From JBEKUY01 sp049514555 (GTDB lineage Bacteria; Acidobacteriota; Terriglobia; Acidiferrales; UBA7541): a stretch of 64,000 nucleotides of DNA. The translations under genes were made by a program, and so were the position numbers. The notes below the pieces were generated by a model, which saw only the letters and a program-made list of their open reading frames with translations, did not search any database and had not been told where the DNA came from. This document shows, one piece after another, positions 7,409 through 16,617 of the stretch (positions are counted from its first letter, which is position 1; the number at the start of each line of letters is the position of its first letter). Location: the NCBI GenBank assembly GCA_049514555.1, contig JBEKUY010000007.1:62001-126000 (forward strand). The letters are read 5' to 3'.

Positions 7409-8449
7409 TTAATGCCCAACATCGGCGCGTTTCTTGGCAGCCGAGGTCGGGGCAAGCGTCGTCGAGTCGCGCAGTACCAGGCTAGTCTCGAGCACATACT
7501 CCGTTCCATGCTCGGAAGGTGTTTCACGCTCCAGTTCAGTCAGCAATGCGTGGAACGCGATGCGGGCCAGTTCGGATTGCGACATGCGAACCGTCGTAAG
7601 CGGAGGCAAGACAAACTGCGCGAGCCTGATGTCATCGAAACCCACCAAGGATAAATCTCTCGGAATGTGCAGACCTTCTTCGTAGCACTTGCGCATTACG
7701 CCTAGCGCTGTCATGTCGTTTGAGCAGAGAATAGCAGTGGGACGATTCGGAAAGGAGAGCAACGATTGCATTGCTCTGACTCCACCCTCAAGCGTGTGAT
7801 CACCTTCGACAACGAACCCCTTCGTCACATTCAGTCCAATTTCGCCCATAGCCTTTTCGAACGCGTTGCGGCGGGACTTGGCTGACTTGAGCGCCAGTGG
7901 CCCTGCGATAAACGCAATCTGTTCGTGTCGCAGCGCTGCCAGGTGTTGCACAGCCTGTCGGATCCCATTCAGGTAGTTAATTCGAATATTGCTGACGCGC
8001 GGCCGCTTCGGTCCGACGTCTACGAACACAAGCGGCACGTTGCTCAATTCCCGGTCCTCGAGCAGCAGGTCTTCCATCCCGAACGTCATGACAGCTACGC
8101 CGTCCACGCGCCGTCCAGTCATACGCCGGACCGACAAGTCCATGCGTTTGGGATCGTGAACCGTAGATACCAGCAGGATCTCGTACCCGTGTTCGACGGC
8201 TATGTTTTCAAACGCCTGCACGATTTCCGGGAAGAACGGATTGGTGATCTCCGAAACGACCAGCCCAAGGATATGGCTCCGTCCCGACACGAGTGCGCGA
8301 GCCTGAATATTCGGGCGGTACCCCGATTCCTCAATTACTTTCCACACACGCTTTGCAACGCGCGGATCGACCGTCGGTATACGGTTGATTGTGCGCGAGA
8401 CAGTCGCTGTGGATACCTTGGCGCGCTTAGCAATTTCTCGAATGTTCAT
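7409..8449 (-). CDS. LacI family transcriptional regulator of the hemicellulase cluster
   Basis: The protein has 346 residues. The first 50 form the LacI HTH and hinge (REIAKRAKVSTATVSRTIN, then ARALVSGRSHILGLVVSE). The rest is a periplasmic-binding-protein-like sugar-sensing domain (NPFFPEIVQAFE, ICSNDMTALGVMRKCYEEG, LVGFDDIRLAQFVLPPLTTV). It is the last gene on the strand that carries six glycoside-hydrolase and esterase reading units, 55 bp after the GH127 gene, so it may be co-transcribed with them. The likely target is the palindrome at 19700-19717 in the divergent region between GH51 and GH31. The effector is probably a pentose or oligosaccharide, by inference from the neighbours. Confidence 0.93.
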   Translation of the reverse strand: MNIREIAKRAKVSTATVSRTINRIPTVDPRVAKRVWKVIEESGYRPNIQARALVSGRSHILGLVVSEITNPFFPEIVQAFENIAVEHGYEILLVSTVHDPKRMDLSVRRMTGRRVDGVAVMTFGMEDLLLEDRELSNVPLVFVDVGPKRPRVSNIRINYLNGIRQAVQHLAALRHEQIAFIAGPLALKSAKSRRNAFEKAMGEIGLNVTKGFVVEGDHTLEGGVRAMQSLLSFPNRPTAILCSNDMTALGVMRKCYEEGLHIPRDLSLVGFDDIRLAQFVLPPLTTVRMSQSELARIAFHALLTELERETPSEHGTEYVLETSLVLRDSTTLAPTSAAKKRADVGH

Positions 8450-8504
8450 TGAGTATTATGACTTCGCCAACTCTGCTCAATATGGACCACTGGTTGCCGC
8501 TCTG

Positions 8505-10439
8505 TCAGGAGTTCGTCGCAACAACCTCGTAATAGACAGAGTACCGTTCGTGGATGATCTTTGACAAAGGCACAAACGCTACACTCTGATTCTGTGCAAC
8601 CGTGCTAAAGGCCAGCTGTCCGCCGGCGGGTTCGAGCCAACTCGCCGGGTCGTCGACCTTCCCTTTGAACTGCAGCATCGGAGCGGGCTCTTGTTTTTCT
8701 TGTGCCGTGAAATGCCGATACCACTTCTCCCGGGGCTCTTCTTCGAATCGCGCGGCCAATACCAGAGGACCGTACATCACGGCCTGGAGACTCTCCTTGT
8801 CGGGCATGGGCGCCGCATGCAGACGCATTGGAAGGCGCAATTCAATGCGATCACCGTTCTTCCATGGCCCACGCAGCGCAAGATAGCTGCTCGGATCGGC
8901 AAAAGCAGGCACTGTTTGCCCATTTATCTTGACGCTTCCGCTCTTCGCCCAATAGGGAATGCGTAATTTCAGATCAATATCAACGGGTCTTGCCGTTGAG
9001 ATCGTCAGTGCAGTTCCTTGCACTTCCGGGAAAGAAGTGCGTTGCGTAAGGTGGATACCTTTTTCCGGCCAATTCACTTCGGACGCAATGTACAAATTGA
9101 CGAAGATCGAATCGTCGTCGTGGAAGTAGATCGTGTCGGTTAACTTGGCTAACTCCTCTGATCCCGTCCCGTTACAGCACCAGAAGGAATCGAACGGTTT
9201 GGCATAGATCTTGGAGTAACCGTTTCCGAGTGGCAGGTAGTAAACGGTTGTGCCCGTCTCAGGATCTATGGTCCCCATTCGGTGGTTGAACAGCACCCGC
9301 TCGTAATAGTCCATGTATCGCGCTTCAGGCAACCACCCGAACAAGTGCCGTGTTAGTTTCATCATATTATATGCGCAACAGTCTTCGGCTGTGTGAGGAC
9401 TCAGTTGCGCCGAGAGGACACCCGGTTCAGTTCTCCACGTCTCGAAATTGCTGGTGCCCCCCGTGCAATACGAGCGCTCACTCGTCACTTCGCTCCAGAA
9501 GTAGTCGGCAATGTTCCAATATCGCTTGTCGCCGGTCAGCTCGTACAATCGAGCGGCGGCAATCACTTGCGGAATGTGCGTATTGACATGTAGTCCCTTG
9601 AGTTCATCGCGGTGCGCCGCGAGCGGATCGAAGAACCATTTCTTGTCGAAGCGCTGCGCCAGGTTCAGATACTCGCGTTTTCCGGTCACTCCGTAGAGAT
9701 TGCAGAGCACCTCCCCCATGCCACCGTACTCGACATTGAGAACGCGCTGCATCTGCGGCTCGCTGAGGGGATCAGCCCAATCGCGTACCCATCCGGCCAT
9801 CTTTTGCACTGTTTCAAGTGCCTGCTCGTTGCCGGCAAGCTTGTACATATCAAGATGGCCGGCCATGATTTTGTGGATGGTGTAGAAGGGAGCCCAGACG
9901 CTCACTCCATCGCGCAAACGGTCGAAGAACTCCTGGGGGAACGCGCTCAGGTAGCCGTTCCTGCGCTGTGCCTGGCATCTTGCGAGCTCCGCAACCATCA
10001 CGTCGCCATTGCGCTTTAGCTCTTCGTCGCCCGAGCTGGCAAAAGCTAATGCACAAGCCGACAAATAGTGCCCGCCCGCGAAATGGCCACGCAATTCGCA
10101 ATCGGGCTTTTCCCAATCACCCAACGGCTCTGCCGAAGATGGAAGCCCTGCTGTCAAGCGAAATGTATGAAGCAGCCGGTCGGGAGGCAGTGTCCTCAAG
10201 TAGCGGCGATTGGCTTCTGCCGCCGCGCTAAAAGCGCCCGGCCCGAGCCGCACGTTGCTCATCGGAAATGGAATCGCTCGCAGCGGCACAACCTCGCGAC
10301 TGATCTGCTTTGCGGCTGAAGCGGAAAGAGGCTTCGGCATTTCCTCTTGGAGCGCCAAGGCCTCGGTGGGAAGAACGGCGGCTGCACCAGCAGCGGCGAC
10401 AGCAGCAGCGACGAAATCACGGCGGCTGATTTTCTCCAA
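8505..10439 (-). CDS. GH127 beta-L-arabinofuranosidase, Tat-exported
   Basis: The protein has 644 residues from a TTG start. The TTG is supported by an AAGGAGG ribosome-binding site five bases upstream and by the signal that follows it. That signal is twin-arginine type (SRRDF then an Ala-rich hydrophobic stretch), so the enzyme should be exported folded. The GH127 (formerly DUF1680) zinc-thiolate catalytic centre is present: E352 and C354 in the EDCC motif, and C421/C422 in WCCNGTG; one Cys of the WCC pair is the nucleophile in this family. Such enzymes remove terminal beta-L-arabinofuranose. The gene follows the GH3 gene by 45 bp in the same direction. Confidence 0.92.
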   Translation of the reverse strand: MEKISRRDFVAAAVAAAGAAAVLPTEALALQEEMPKPLSASAAKQISREVVPLRAIPFPMSNVRLGPGAFSAAAEANRRYLRTLPPDRLLHTFRLTAGLPSSAEPLGDWEKPDCELRGHFAGGHYLSACALAFASSGDEELKRNGDVMVAELARCQAQRRNGYLSAFPQEFFDRLRDGVSVWAPFYTIHKIMAGHLDMYKLAGNEQALETVQKMAGWVRDWADPLSEPQMQRVLNVEYGGMGEVLCNLYGVTGKREYLNLAQRFDKKWFFDPLAAHRDELKGLHVNTHIPQVIAAARLYELTGDKRYWNIADYFWSEVTSERSYCTGGTSNFETWRTEPGVLSAQLSPHTAEDCCAYNMMKLTRHLFGWLPEARYMDYYERVLFNHRMGTIDPETGTTVYYLPLGNGYSKIYAKPFDSFWCCNGTGSEELAKLTDTIYFHDDDSIFVNLYIASEVNWPEKGIHLTQRTSFPEVQGTALTISTARPVDIDLKLRIPYWAKSGSVKINGQTVPAFADPSSYLALRGPWKNGDRIELRLPMRLHAAPMPDKESLQAVMYGPLVLAARFEEEPREKWYRHFTAQEKQEPAPMLQFKGKVDDPASWLEPAGGQLAFSTVAQNQSVAFVPLSKIIHERYSVYYEVVATNS

Positions 10440-10484
10440 GAAAACCTCCTTACTGGGTACGTGACACCACCACGCCGGCGATTA

Positions 10485-13121
10485 CTACTCCGGCAGTATT
10501 TTCGATCCTATCACTTGGAACGTTCCTGCCGCCGGCGCTCCCGTATTCGGCTGACCTCCACCAATTGATATCGAATACTTGCCTTCCGCAATGATCGGTT
10601 CGCCTGCCTCACTCACCATGCTCAGGTCGCGATCCTTTAGCTCGAAGTGCACCTTCTGCGACTCGCCTGGCTGCAGGTGCACGCGCGCGAACCCGCGGAG
10701 AGCGCGGATAGGCGCGCCGGCGACATCAGGAAACTTCAGATAGAGCTGCACCACCTCATCCCCAGCGACTTTCCCGGAATTGGTCGCCGTCACAGACGCG
10801 TTGAGCGGATCGCCGGCATTGATTGGCGCGTCCGGCAGGGTGAGCTGGCTATAGCTGAAGTTTGTGTAGCTGAGGCCGTACCCAAAGGGCCAGAGAGGCT
10901 CGCCTTCGAAGTAGCGATAGGTGCGGCCCTTCATCGCGTAGTTCTCGAAATGCGGTATCTGGTGGACGTTCTTATAAAAGGTGACTGGGAGACATCCGGC
11001 GGGATTGTTCTTTCCGCTCAAGGTCTCGGCAATGGCGGCTCCGCCTTCCTCGCCGGAATACCAGGCTTCGACGATGGCGTTGGCATGGGCCTTCTCCCAA
11101 TTGACGCCGAGCGCGCTGCCGTTCATGAGTATGACGACGAGGGGCTTGCCGGTTGCGGCCACCGCCTGGACCAGATCTTCCTCAGGCTGCGGCAAATCGA
11201 GGCTGGTGCGGTCTCCGCCGAGGAAGCCGGGCTGTTCCACCGGCATCTCCTCGCCTTCGAGAGCACTCGTTATGCCGACCACGGCAACGACCACGTCCGC
11301 GTTCTTGGCGGCGGCAATGGCCGCCGGATCGGGTGCGTTGTTCACGGGAGCCCAGATGAGCTGCGCCTCGGGTTTGCCGCCGGGGAATTGGCCATACGCG
11401 ACCTCCAGCTTTACCGGGTGTCCCTTCTCCAAATGAACTTGGCCGAGATTGGACCTGTGCCCGAATATTTGCGTGACCTGCTTATCGTCCACGGATACGC
11501 GCGCGAAACCATCCGCTTTAACCCCCAGCAGGTAATCGCCAGTTTCCCGGGGATTGAGGAAGCCGGTCCATTGTACCCAGAGGCCATGGTTTCCTTTTGC
11601 CTGTTCAGGAAGGTTGCCTGCATTCAAGTCCACGCTGGGCTCGACCCGCGACGTCAGCAGTGTAGGTTTGGCTCCGAAGCCCAGCCCCAGGCCGTACTCG
11701 GCTTTGAGACCGGGCTTGCCATCAGGAGTGGTCAGCGCCGATGCGGGCACGGGACTCCCCTGATTGGAGAGGAACTGAGTGCCAGGAACGTAGGTGATCT
11801 TCGCCTCGGGAAACTCGGCCTTCATTCCTTCCAACACAGTTACAGTGTGCGTAGGAGTGCCGTTATAGTTGCCAAGCAGAACGGCAGTCTGATCGGCAAG
11901 CGGGCCTACAATGGCGATGCGCTTGACGGATTTGAGGGGCAGTACGCCGTCATTCTTGAGCAGCACCATCGACTCGTTTGCCAGCACCCGCGCCATGGCG
12001 CGATGCTCCGGACTATCGAGCAGTCTTTCATCAATTTTCGAATACGGGACCATCTCCGGCGGGTCGAACATGCCCAGGCGGATGCGCGCGGTGAACAAGC
12101 GAATAAGTGCGGTGTCGATAGCGTCCTCCGACAGAAAGCCCTGCTGCACGGCTTCGATGTACGGCTTGTAGTCGTGGTCGTCGGCCACCTTGGCGAAATC
12201 GATGCATTCGTTGTCCATGCCGCGCTCCAGCGCGATCGCCGAGACCTGCGGCTGGGTCGGGCGGTAGTGGTGGCCGCCGAAGATGTCGCGGACCGCTTCG
12301 CAGTCCGAAACTACGTAGCCTTGGAACTGCCAGGCCCCGCGAAGCGTGTGCTGCAGCAGAAACTCGCTGGCACACGCGGGCTCGCCGTTGATCGCGTTGT
12401 AAGCGCACATCACTGAGCCGGCGTGCCCCTCCACTACGGCGGCGCGAAACGCGGGCAGGTAGGTGTCTTCCTCGTCGTGCTTGCTAATGTCCACGTCGGC
12501 GAAGTGACGGGTGGGTTCAGGCCCGCTGTGCACGGCATAGTGCTTGGGTGTGGAGATGGCTCGATAGTAGTGCGAATCATCGCCCTGCATGCCGGTGACA
12601 AAGGCGACCGCCATCCGGGCGCTCAAGAAGGGGTCTTCGCCGTAGGTTTCCTGCCCCCGGCCCCAGCGAGGGTCGCGGAAGAGGTTGACGTTGGGGGCCC
12701 AGAAGTCCAGACCTTCAAAGATATTTGAGTGCCCGGCGCGTTCGGCCTGGGCGTGTTTGATCCGCCCCTCGATGCCGATGGCCGTCGCCATTTCGTGAAT
12801 GCGCGGCACATCGAAGGTCGCCGCGAGACCGATGGGCTCGGGGAATTCCGTCGCGCCGTTGACCGCCACGCCGTGCAGGGCCTCACTCCACCAATCGTAC
12901 GCGGGAACACCCAAACGCGGAATCGCCCGAGCCTGATTAACGAGCTGCGACGCCTTCTCTTGCAGCGTCATGCGGTGCACCAGGTCCGCCGCCCGCTGCT
13001 CGGGGGAGAGCTTGGGATTCATGTAGGGGAAACTAGAAGTGTCTTGCGCCACGGCGGTACAGGCCATCAGGGCGGCGCAGGCGGTGAGAACAGCCACAAT
13101 CAGTCTTCCAGAGTAGTTCAT
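10485..13121 (-). CDS. GH3 beta-xylosidase/alpha-L-arabinofuranosidase-like enzyme with PA14 insertion
   Basis: The protein has 878 residues from the ATG at 13121; an in-frame codon 15 residues earlier would put charged residues before the signal peptide. The Sec signal ends near TAVAQ. The GH3 (alpha/beta)8 barrel carries the nucleophile D273 in VVSDCEAV; SDC is usual in the xylosidase branch. The second domain contains a PA14-like insertion (roughly 455-600, with a GLKAEYG start and a TGFLNPRETGDYLLGVKADG stretch), and a fibronectin-III-like domain closes the protein. It probably removes xylose or arabinose from oligosaccharides outside the cytoplasm. Exact specificity cannot be read from sequence; beta-glucosidase is a less likely alternative. 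Confidence 0.9.
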   Translation of the reverse strand: MNYSGRLIVAVLTACAALMACTAVAQDTSSFPYMNPKLSPEQRAADLVHRMTLQEKASQLVNQARAIPRLGVPAYDWWSEALHGVAVNGATEFPEPIGLAATFDVPRIHEMATAIGIEGRIKHAQAERAGHSNIFEGLDFWAPNVNLFRDPRWGRGQETYGEDPFLSARMAVAFVTGMQGDDSHYYRAISTPKHYAVHSGPEPTRHFADVDISKHDEEDTYLPAFRAAVVEGHAGSVMCAYNAINGEPACASEFLLQHTLRGAWQFQGYVVSDCEAVRDIFGGHHYRPTQPQVSAIALERGMDNECIDFAKVADDHDYKPYIEAVQQGFLSEDAIDTALIRLFTARIRLGMFDPPEMVPYSKIDERLLDSPEHRAMARVLANESMVLLKNDGVLPLKSVKRIAIVGPLADQTAVLLGNYNGTPTHTVTVLEGMKAEFPEAKITYVPGTQFLSNQGSPVPASALTTPDGKPGLKAEYGLGLGFGAKPTLLTSRVEPSVDLNAGNLPEQAKGNHGLWVQWTGFLNPRETGDYLLGVKADGFARVSVDDKQVTQIFGHRSNLGQVHLEKGHPVKLEVAYGQFPGGKPEAQLIWAPVNNAPDPAAIAAAKNADVVVAVVGITSALEGEEMPVEQPGFLGGDRTSLDLPQPEEDLVQAVAATGKPLVVILMNGSALGVNWEKAHANAIVEAWYSGEEGGAAIAETLSGKNNPAGCLPVTFYKNVHQIPHFENYAMKGRTYRYFEGEPLWPFGYGLSYTNFSYSQLTLPDAPINAGDPLNASVTATNSGKVAGDEVVQLYLKFPDVAGAPIRALRGFARVHLQPGESQKVHFELKDRDLSMVSEAGEPIIAEGKYSISIGGGQPNTGAPAAGTFQVIGSKILPE

Positions 13122-13164
13122 CTCTTTGTCTCTTCTCCCTGTAAAGGTGTCGAACCGCGGCTGC

Positions 13165-13193
13165 ATTATAGCCGAACGACCTCACCGGTTCGC
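13165..13193 (-). promoter_or_regulatory. Probable promoter in front of the GH3 gene
   Basis: On the minus strand a consensus TATAAT (13165-13170) lies 44 bp upstream of the GH3 start. The -35 region is weak. The spacer side holds an inverted repeat CGAAC...GTTCG around 13173-13193 that could be an operator. The 170-bp gap before GH3 is the longest in the cluster, so a second transcription start here is reasonable. Confidence 0.4.
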
Positions 13194-13291
13194 AGATACG
13201 TTCGACATTGCACCACCACGCTGTTCTTCGAGAATTGCCTCAGTGAGTCGTCAGCTAGCGTTTTCCCGCAGCGGCCTACCCATCCTCCCAC

Positions 13292-14365
13292 CTACCGACA
13301 ACTGGACTGAAAACAGAGATTCTGGCTAAAAAACGGCAGCACATGGTTCTGGAAACGATCAGCTGCTTTGCTCGTGTGCGTGCCCGGATACACTTCAAAG
13401 CTGTTCGCGATTCCATACTTATCCAGGATGTCGTGGAGCTTGCCGGCATCGATTCGTAAACCGTCCTGGTCGCCCACATCGATGGCGATGGCCCGGTACT
13501 GCCGGAGGCTTCGGATATACTGATCCACGAAAGCCAGTGGCGCATTGGCCGTCCATTTCGCGAGGACATCCGGTTGAGGTACGCCGTCCTTGGTCGGCAG
13601 ATCCAGATAAAGGGGTGGATTCTTCGGATCCGGGGACCAGGCCGCCGCCGTCGCCAGTTGTGCCCGGGGGAAGAACGGCAGCTTGGCCGAATCTTCCGCC
13701 GTCTTCACGGCCTCCAGGGCCTTCTCCACTTCTGGATTCGGGCCGGCTGGCCGGGGAGACAAACAGCACGGACTCATGATGTACAGACTGCCGAACACGT
13801 CGGAATGTTTCATACCGATGCGGGCGGAGCCGTACCCTCCCATCGAGTGGCCCACCAGGCCGCGACTAAGCCGATCAGGAATCGTCCGGTAATGAGCGTC
13901 GATGTATGCAACTACATCGTGTGCGATAAACCGCTCGAAATCTCCGGTGGTGACCGAACTCGAATACATAGAACCGTTGTGCACGGTCTTCGAATCGGGC
14001 AGCACGACGATCATCTCTTTAGCGCCCTGGGCGAAGGCACCTTCTATGGTCTGCGGCACGTGGATCTCGTGGCTCCATTGCTCGGCGCCAATGGAATACC
14101 CGTGCAAGGCATATACGGCCGGGTAGCGCCGGGATTTCTCCTTCGCGTAGCTGGGCGGCAAGAACACGATCACATCGCGGTCGACGGCATCCCCTTCCAA
14201 GTTGCCTTCCAGGGCTGTCCCGTGGACTTTAATGTGTTCCACCGCAACAGGCTTCACGCCGGGAACCACCGGAGGTACTTCGGTTTGTACCTGTGCCGCG
14301 AGCCGAGGCCCCAGAGCAACGGCTATCACGAGTGTCATCACACTGAACGATTTGTTCGCTGTCAT
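13292..14365 (-). CDS. Secreted esterase, CE1/esterase D-like (feruloyl or acetyl-xylan type)
   Basis: The protein has 357 residues with an N-terminal signal peptide ending near RLAAQ. The start ATG follows GAAAGGAC. The fold is alpha/beta hydrolase: oxyanion region YPAVYALHGYSIGAEQW, nucleophile elbow GHSMGGYG, probable catalytic Asp in DVGDQDG and His in GTHTS. Proteins of this type in polysaccharide clusters remove ferulate or acetate from arabinoxylan side chains; S-formylglutathione hydrolase is a relative but is cytoplasmic, unlike this one. It lies 32 bp after the GH51 reading frame and is probably co-transcribed with it. Confidence 0.8.
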   Translation of the reverse strand: MTANKSFSVMTLVIAVALGPRLAAQVQTEVPPVVPGVKPVAVEHIKVHGTALEGNLEGDAVDRDVIVFLPPSYAKEKSRRYPAVYALHGYSIGAEQWSHEIHVPQTIEGAFAQGAKEMIVVLPDSKTVHNGSMYSSSVTTGDFERFIAHDVVAYIDAHYRTIPDRLSRGLVGHSMGGYGSARIGMKHSDVFGSLYIMSPCCLSPRPAGPNPEVEKALEAVKTAEDSAKLPFFPRAQLATAAAWSPDPKNPPLYLDLPTKDGVPQPDVLAKWTANAPLAFVDQYIRSLRQYRAIAIDVGDQDGLRIDAGKLHDILDKYGIANSFEVYPGTHTSKAADRFQNHVLPFFSQNLCFQSSCR

Positions 14366-14397
14366 CGATGTCCTTTCTCGCCTTTCGACCAGATGAA

Positions 14398-16164
14398 CTA
14401 CTGCACTACAAATGAATAAATGTTCACGCTAAAGTGCGGGACGGACATGGTCTCGGGCACAGATGCAAGTTCCTGTTCCTGCACCTCGACCCTGGGCTGT
14501 TGTCCCACGGTAATCGTCGCGTCTATGCTCGACGGAGCCATGCGCCACAGCCGCCCGCTTCCCGACAGCTCGACGTCCTTCGTGGAGAAATCCAGCCGCT
14601 GCTCGGATTCCGTCGGATTGATCACCGCCACGGTGAGCGTCTTGCGGTCGCTGCTCAGCGCCGCCGCCACGTCCAGCGGATACGTATCGCTGCCCGGATT
14701 AACCGCAGGCTGGTCGCCGCCAGCCGGGTAAAGCGGCTTGGGCTGCGGGGAATCTCCGGATACTTCCACCGGGATGGTGCCGAAATGTTCGCGATACATC
14801 TTGAACAAAAGACCAGTTGGATTCAAAACTGCATCGGTTCGGTCCTCGCTGATCATTGCGGTTGCGAAGGTGAACGCGCCTAACTGATACAGATCGGAAT
14901 GGCGGAACATCTCGTGGAACGCCCAGGCATAGGCAGGGACCACCTTGTACGAGTTCCGTCCCCCACTCATGTAGGCCCACTCGTCGATGGCGATGGGGAC
15001 CGGTTTGGCGCGGAGGCCGGGGATGCGCTTCAGGTACTCCTGGTAGTGCTCATACTTCACGCGCACTTGCGTTGCGGGTGCACGCTCCCATTCGACCAGC
15101 GGCTGCGGTCCGATGTTGACCTTCTCACCCGTTTTAAGATCGAGGTGCATGTCGCTCGAGGAATAGTAGTGCTCGCTGAGCATGTCGATGTTGTCCAGGC
15201 AGTGGGCAAGCAGGTTTCCGCTCCAGTCTGCCGTTGAGAGATAATCCGGAACGAACTTGCCGCCAATGCGTTTGGACTGATTGGCTCCTGTCATGACATC
15301 GGGCATGGCTCCGCCGGCAATCAACTTGATGGAAGGATCGACCTGCCTCATGGCCTTGGCGAACATGTCGTGCTTCAGCTCGAATTGCTCGATCGACATG
15401 GCGCCCATCTGGTAATCGCCCCAGGGCTCGTTGCCGATGCCCCACAGCTTGACGTCATACGGCTGCGGGTGACCGTTTGCGGCGCGCCATTTTCCCATCG
15501 GCGTGGTGACGGCGCCGTTGGTATATTCGACCAACTCCGCCGCAGACCATGCGTCGCCGAAACCGGCATTGACCGTGATGTAGGCATCCACGCCGAGCAG
15601 GCGGCAGAGTGTGAGGAACTCATCGGTGCCCACATCGTTCGGCTGAACGGCGCGCCAAACCGGATCATAGATGGGCGGGCGCTTGTCCGGATCGCCGATC
15701 GCATCACGCCACTCGTACGCGGACACGAAGTTGCCGCCGGGGAAGCGATAGACGCCGGAGTGCAACTGCTTGAGCGCGGCAATCACTTCCGCGCGGTAGC
15801 CCTCGATGTTGTCGGCCGGCATCAGCGAGACCGCGCCAATGTGAAACGAACCCGTGCCGATTCCGGTGATTTCGAGCTGCGCATCGTCGCTGTCGGCCTG
15901 GGCCCTAAAGCTCAGTGGGAACTTCCGGCATGCGGAGCCGAGGGCGCGAATGGTCAGCGTCTGACGCTCACCTGCTTCGCTGCCCCACGCCAAAGTCACG
16001 TTCACGACTGCGCCGGGGCTGCCGGCCAGCACGACGCGGCCCGTGTACGCCTTCCTCTTGCGCACGGCAAGACCCATTTGCCGGACTCCATGCGCCTCAC
16101 TGCCGCTGAGCTTGATGAGTGGCGTGTGATCGCCGGTGTACGGGTCTTGCGTATCCATCGTCAC
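14398..16164 (-). CDS. GH51 alpha-L-arabinofuranosidase, main part after a frameshift
   Basis: These 588 codons hold most of a GH51 enzyme, including both catalytic glutamates: the acid/base in GIGNEPWGDY (codon 15427-15429) and the nucleophile in IDEWAY (14980-14982). The signal peptide and the first strands are missing from this frame; they are encoded in another frame at 16161-16493. The homologous reading continues upstream of the ATG as LRHWTPVGGDEVV, so the ATG at 16164 is not the natural start. A one-base loss near the run of four G at 16202-16205 would explain the break. If the shift is real, the product lacks a signal peptide and is probably inactive; an assembly error is the other possibility. 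Confidence 0.8.
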   Translation of the reverse strand: MTMDTQDPYTGDHTPLIKLSGSEAHGVRQMGLAVRKRKAYTGRVVLAGSPGAVVNVTLAWGSEAGERQTLTIRALGSACRKFPLSFRAQADSDDAQLEITGIGTGSFHIGAVSLMPADNIEGYRAEVIAALKQLHSGVYRFPGGNFVSAYEWRDAIGDPDKRPPIYDPVWRAVQPNDVGTDEFLTLCRLLGVDAYITVNAGFGDAWSAAELVEYTNGAVTTPMGKWRAANGHPQPYDVKLWGIGNEPWGDYQMGAMSIEQFELKHDMFAKAMRQVDPSIKLIAGGAMPDVMTGANQSKRIGGKFVPDYLSTADWSGNLLAHCLDNIDMLSEHYYSSSDMHLDLKTGEKVNIGPQPLVEWERAPATQVRVKYEHYQEYLKRIPGLRAKPVPIAIDEWAYMSGGRNSYKVVPAYAWAFHEMFRHSDLYQLGAFTFATAMISEDRTDAVLNPTGLLFKMYREHFGTIPVEVSGDSPQPKPLYPAGGDQPAVNPGSDTYPLDVAAALSSDRKTLTVAVINPTESEQRLDFSTKDVELSGSGRLWRMAPSSIDATITVGQQPRVEVQEQELASVPETMSVPHFSVNIYSFVVQ

Positions 16165-16493
16165 GACTTCGTCGCCGCCAACGGGCGTCCAATGGCGGAG
16201 CGGGGCGCGACGCCTCCACGCCGGAACGGCGGGCTGCTCTGGGGTTTCGAGGTGACCGGACGGTAGAACTTACGGTCTTCCAGCATTTCCGCCCAAACGT
16301 TTTCGTTGACGATGTTCCCGCCGTGCTCCAAAAACTGGCCGTACAAATATTTCGAGATCGGCGCTCCGGTCTTCGACGCGTCGATCGTCGCATTAACAGG
16401 TGGAGTTTGCGCAGAAGCAAAAGCCGGGGAAAGAAGTACCGCCAGTAGCAAGACCTGCGTCGTCAGAATTGGATTCTTAGCTTTCGAATGCAC
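16161..16493 (-). CDS. GH51 alpha-L-arabinofuranosidase, N-terminal part before the frameshift
   Basis: The start is a GTG at 16493 with an AAAAGGAG ribosome-binding site eight bases away. The product begins with a signal peptide (ILTTQVLLLAVLLSPAFASA) and the conserved GH51 opening (SKYLYGQFLEHGGNIVNENV, then WAEMLEDRKFYRPV). After this the frame runs through a Pro/Arg-rich linker and stops at 16161, four bases before the ATG of the main part. The continuation of the homology lies in the -1 frame. The two pieces together would make a normal GH51 of about 700 residues. Confidence 0.8.
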   Translation of the reverse strand: MHSKAKNPILTTQVLLLAVLLSPAFASAQTPPVNATIDASKTGAPISKYLYGQFLEHGGNIVNENVWAEMLEDRKFYRPVTSKPQSSPPFRRGGVAPRSAIGRPLAATKS

Positions 16494-16560
16494 TGTATGA
16501 TCTCCTTTTCATGCAAATCCCGGGCACAACACTCGCTTCGTAGGCTGAGCAGCAAGTTTT

Positions 16561-16590
16561 GAACCGTGGAGCTGTTCAGCTCCACGGTTC
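16561..16590. repeat. Perfect 14-bp-stem hairpin inside the hemicellulase operon
   Basis: GAACCGTGGAGCTG and CAGCTCCACGGTTC are exact inverted copies separated by two bases. The hairpin lies between the esterase stop (16618) and the GH51 start (16493). On the transcribed minus strand no T run follows, so it is not a classic intrinsic terminator. It may stabilise or process the operon mRNA. Confidence 0.7.
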
Positions 16591-16617
16591 GTGCCGCTAC
16601 TTCCTCAGGTAGATTCC

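Noticed and set aside
10647..12416. A plus-strand frame of 589 codons inside the GH3 gene
   Set aside because: It is complementary to the conserved GH3 catalytic region and shows no recognisable protein.
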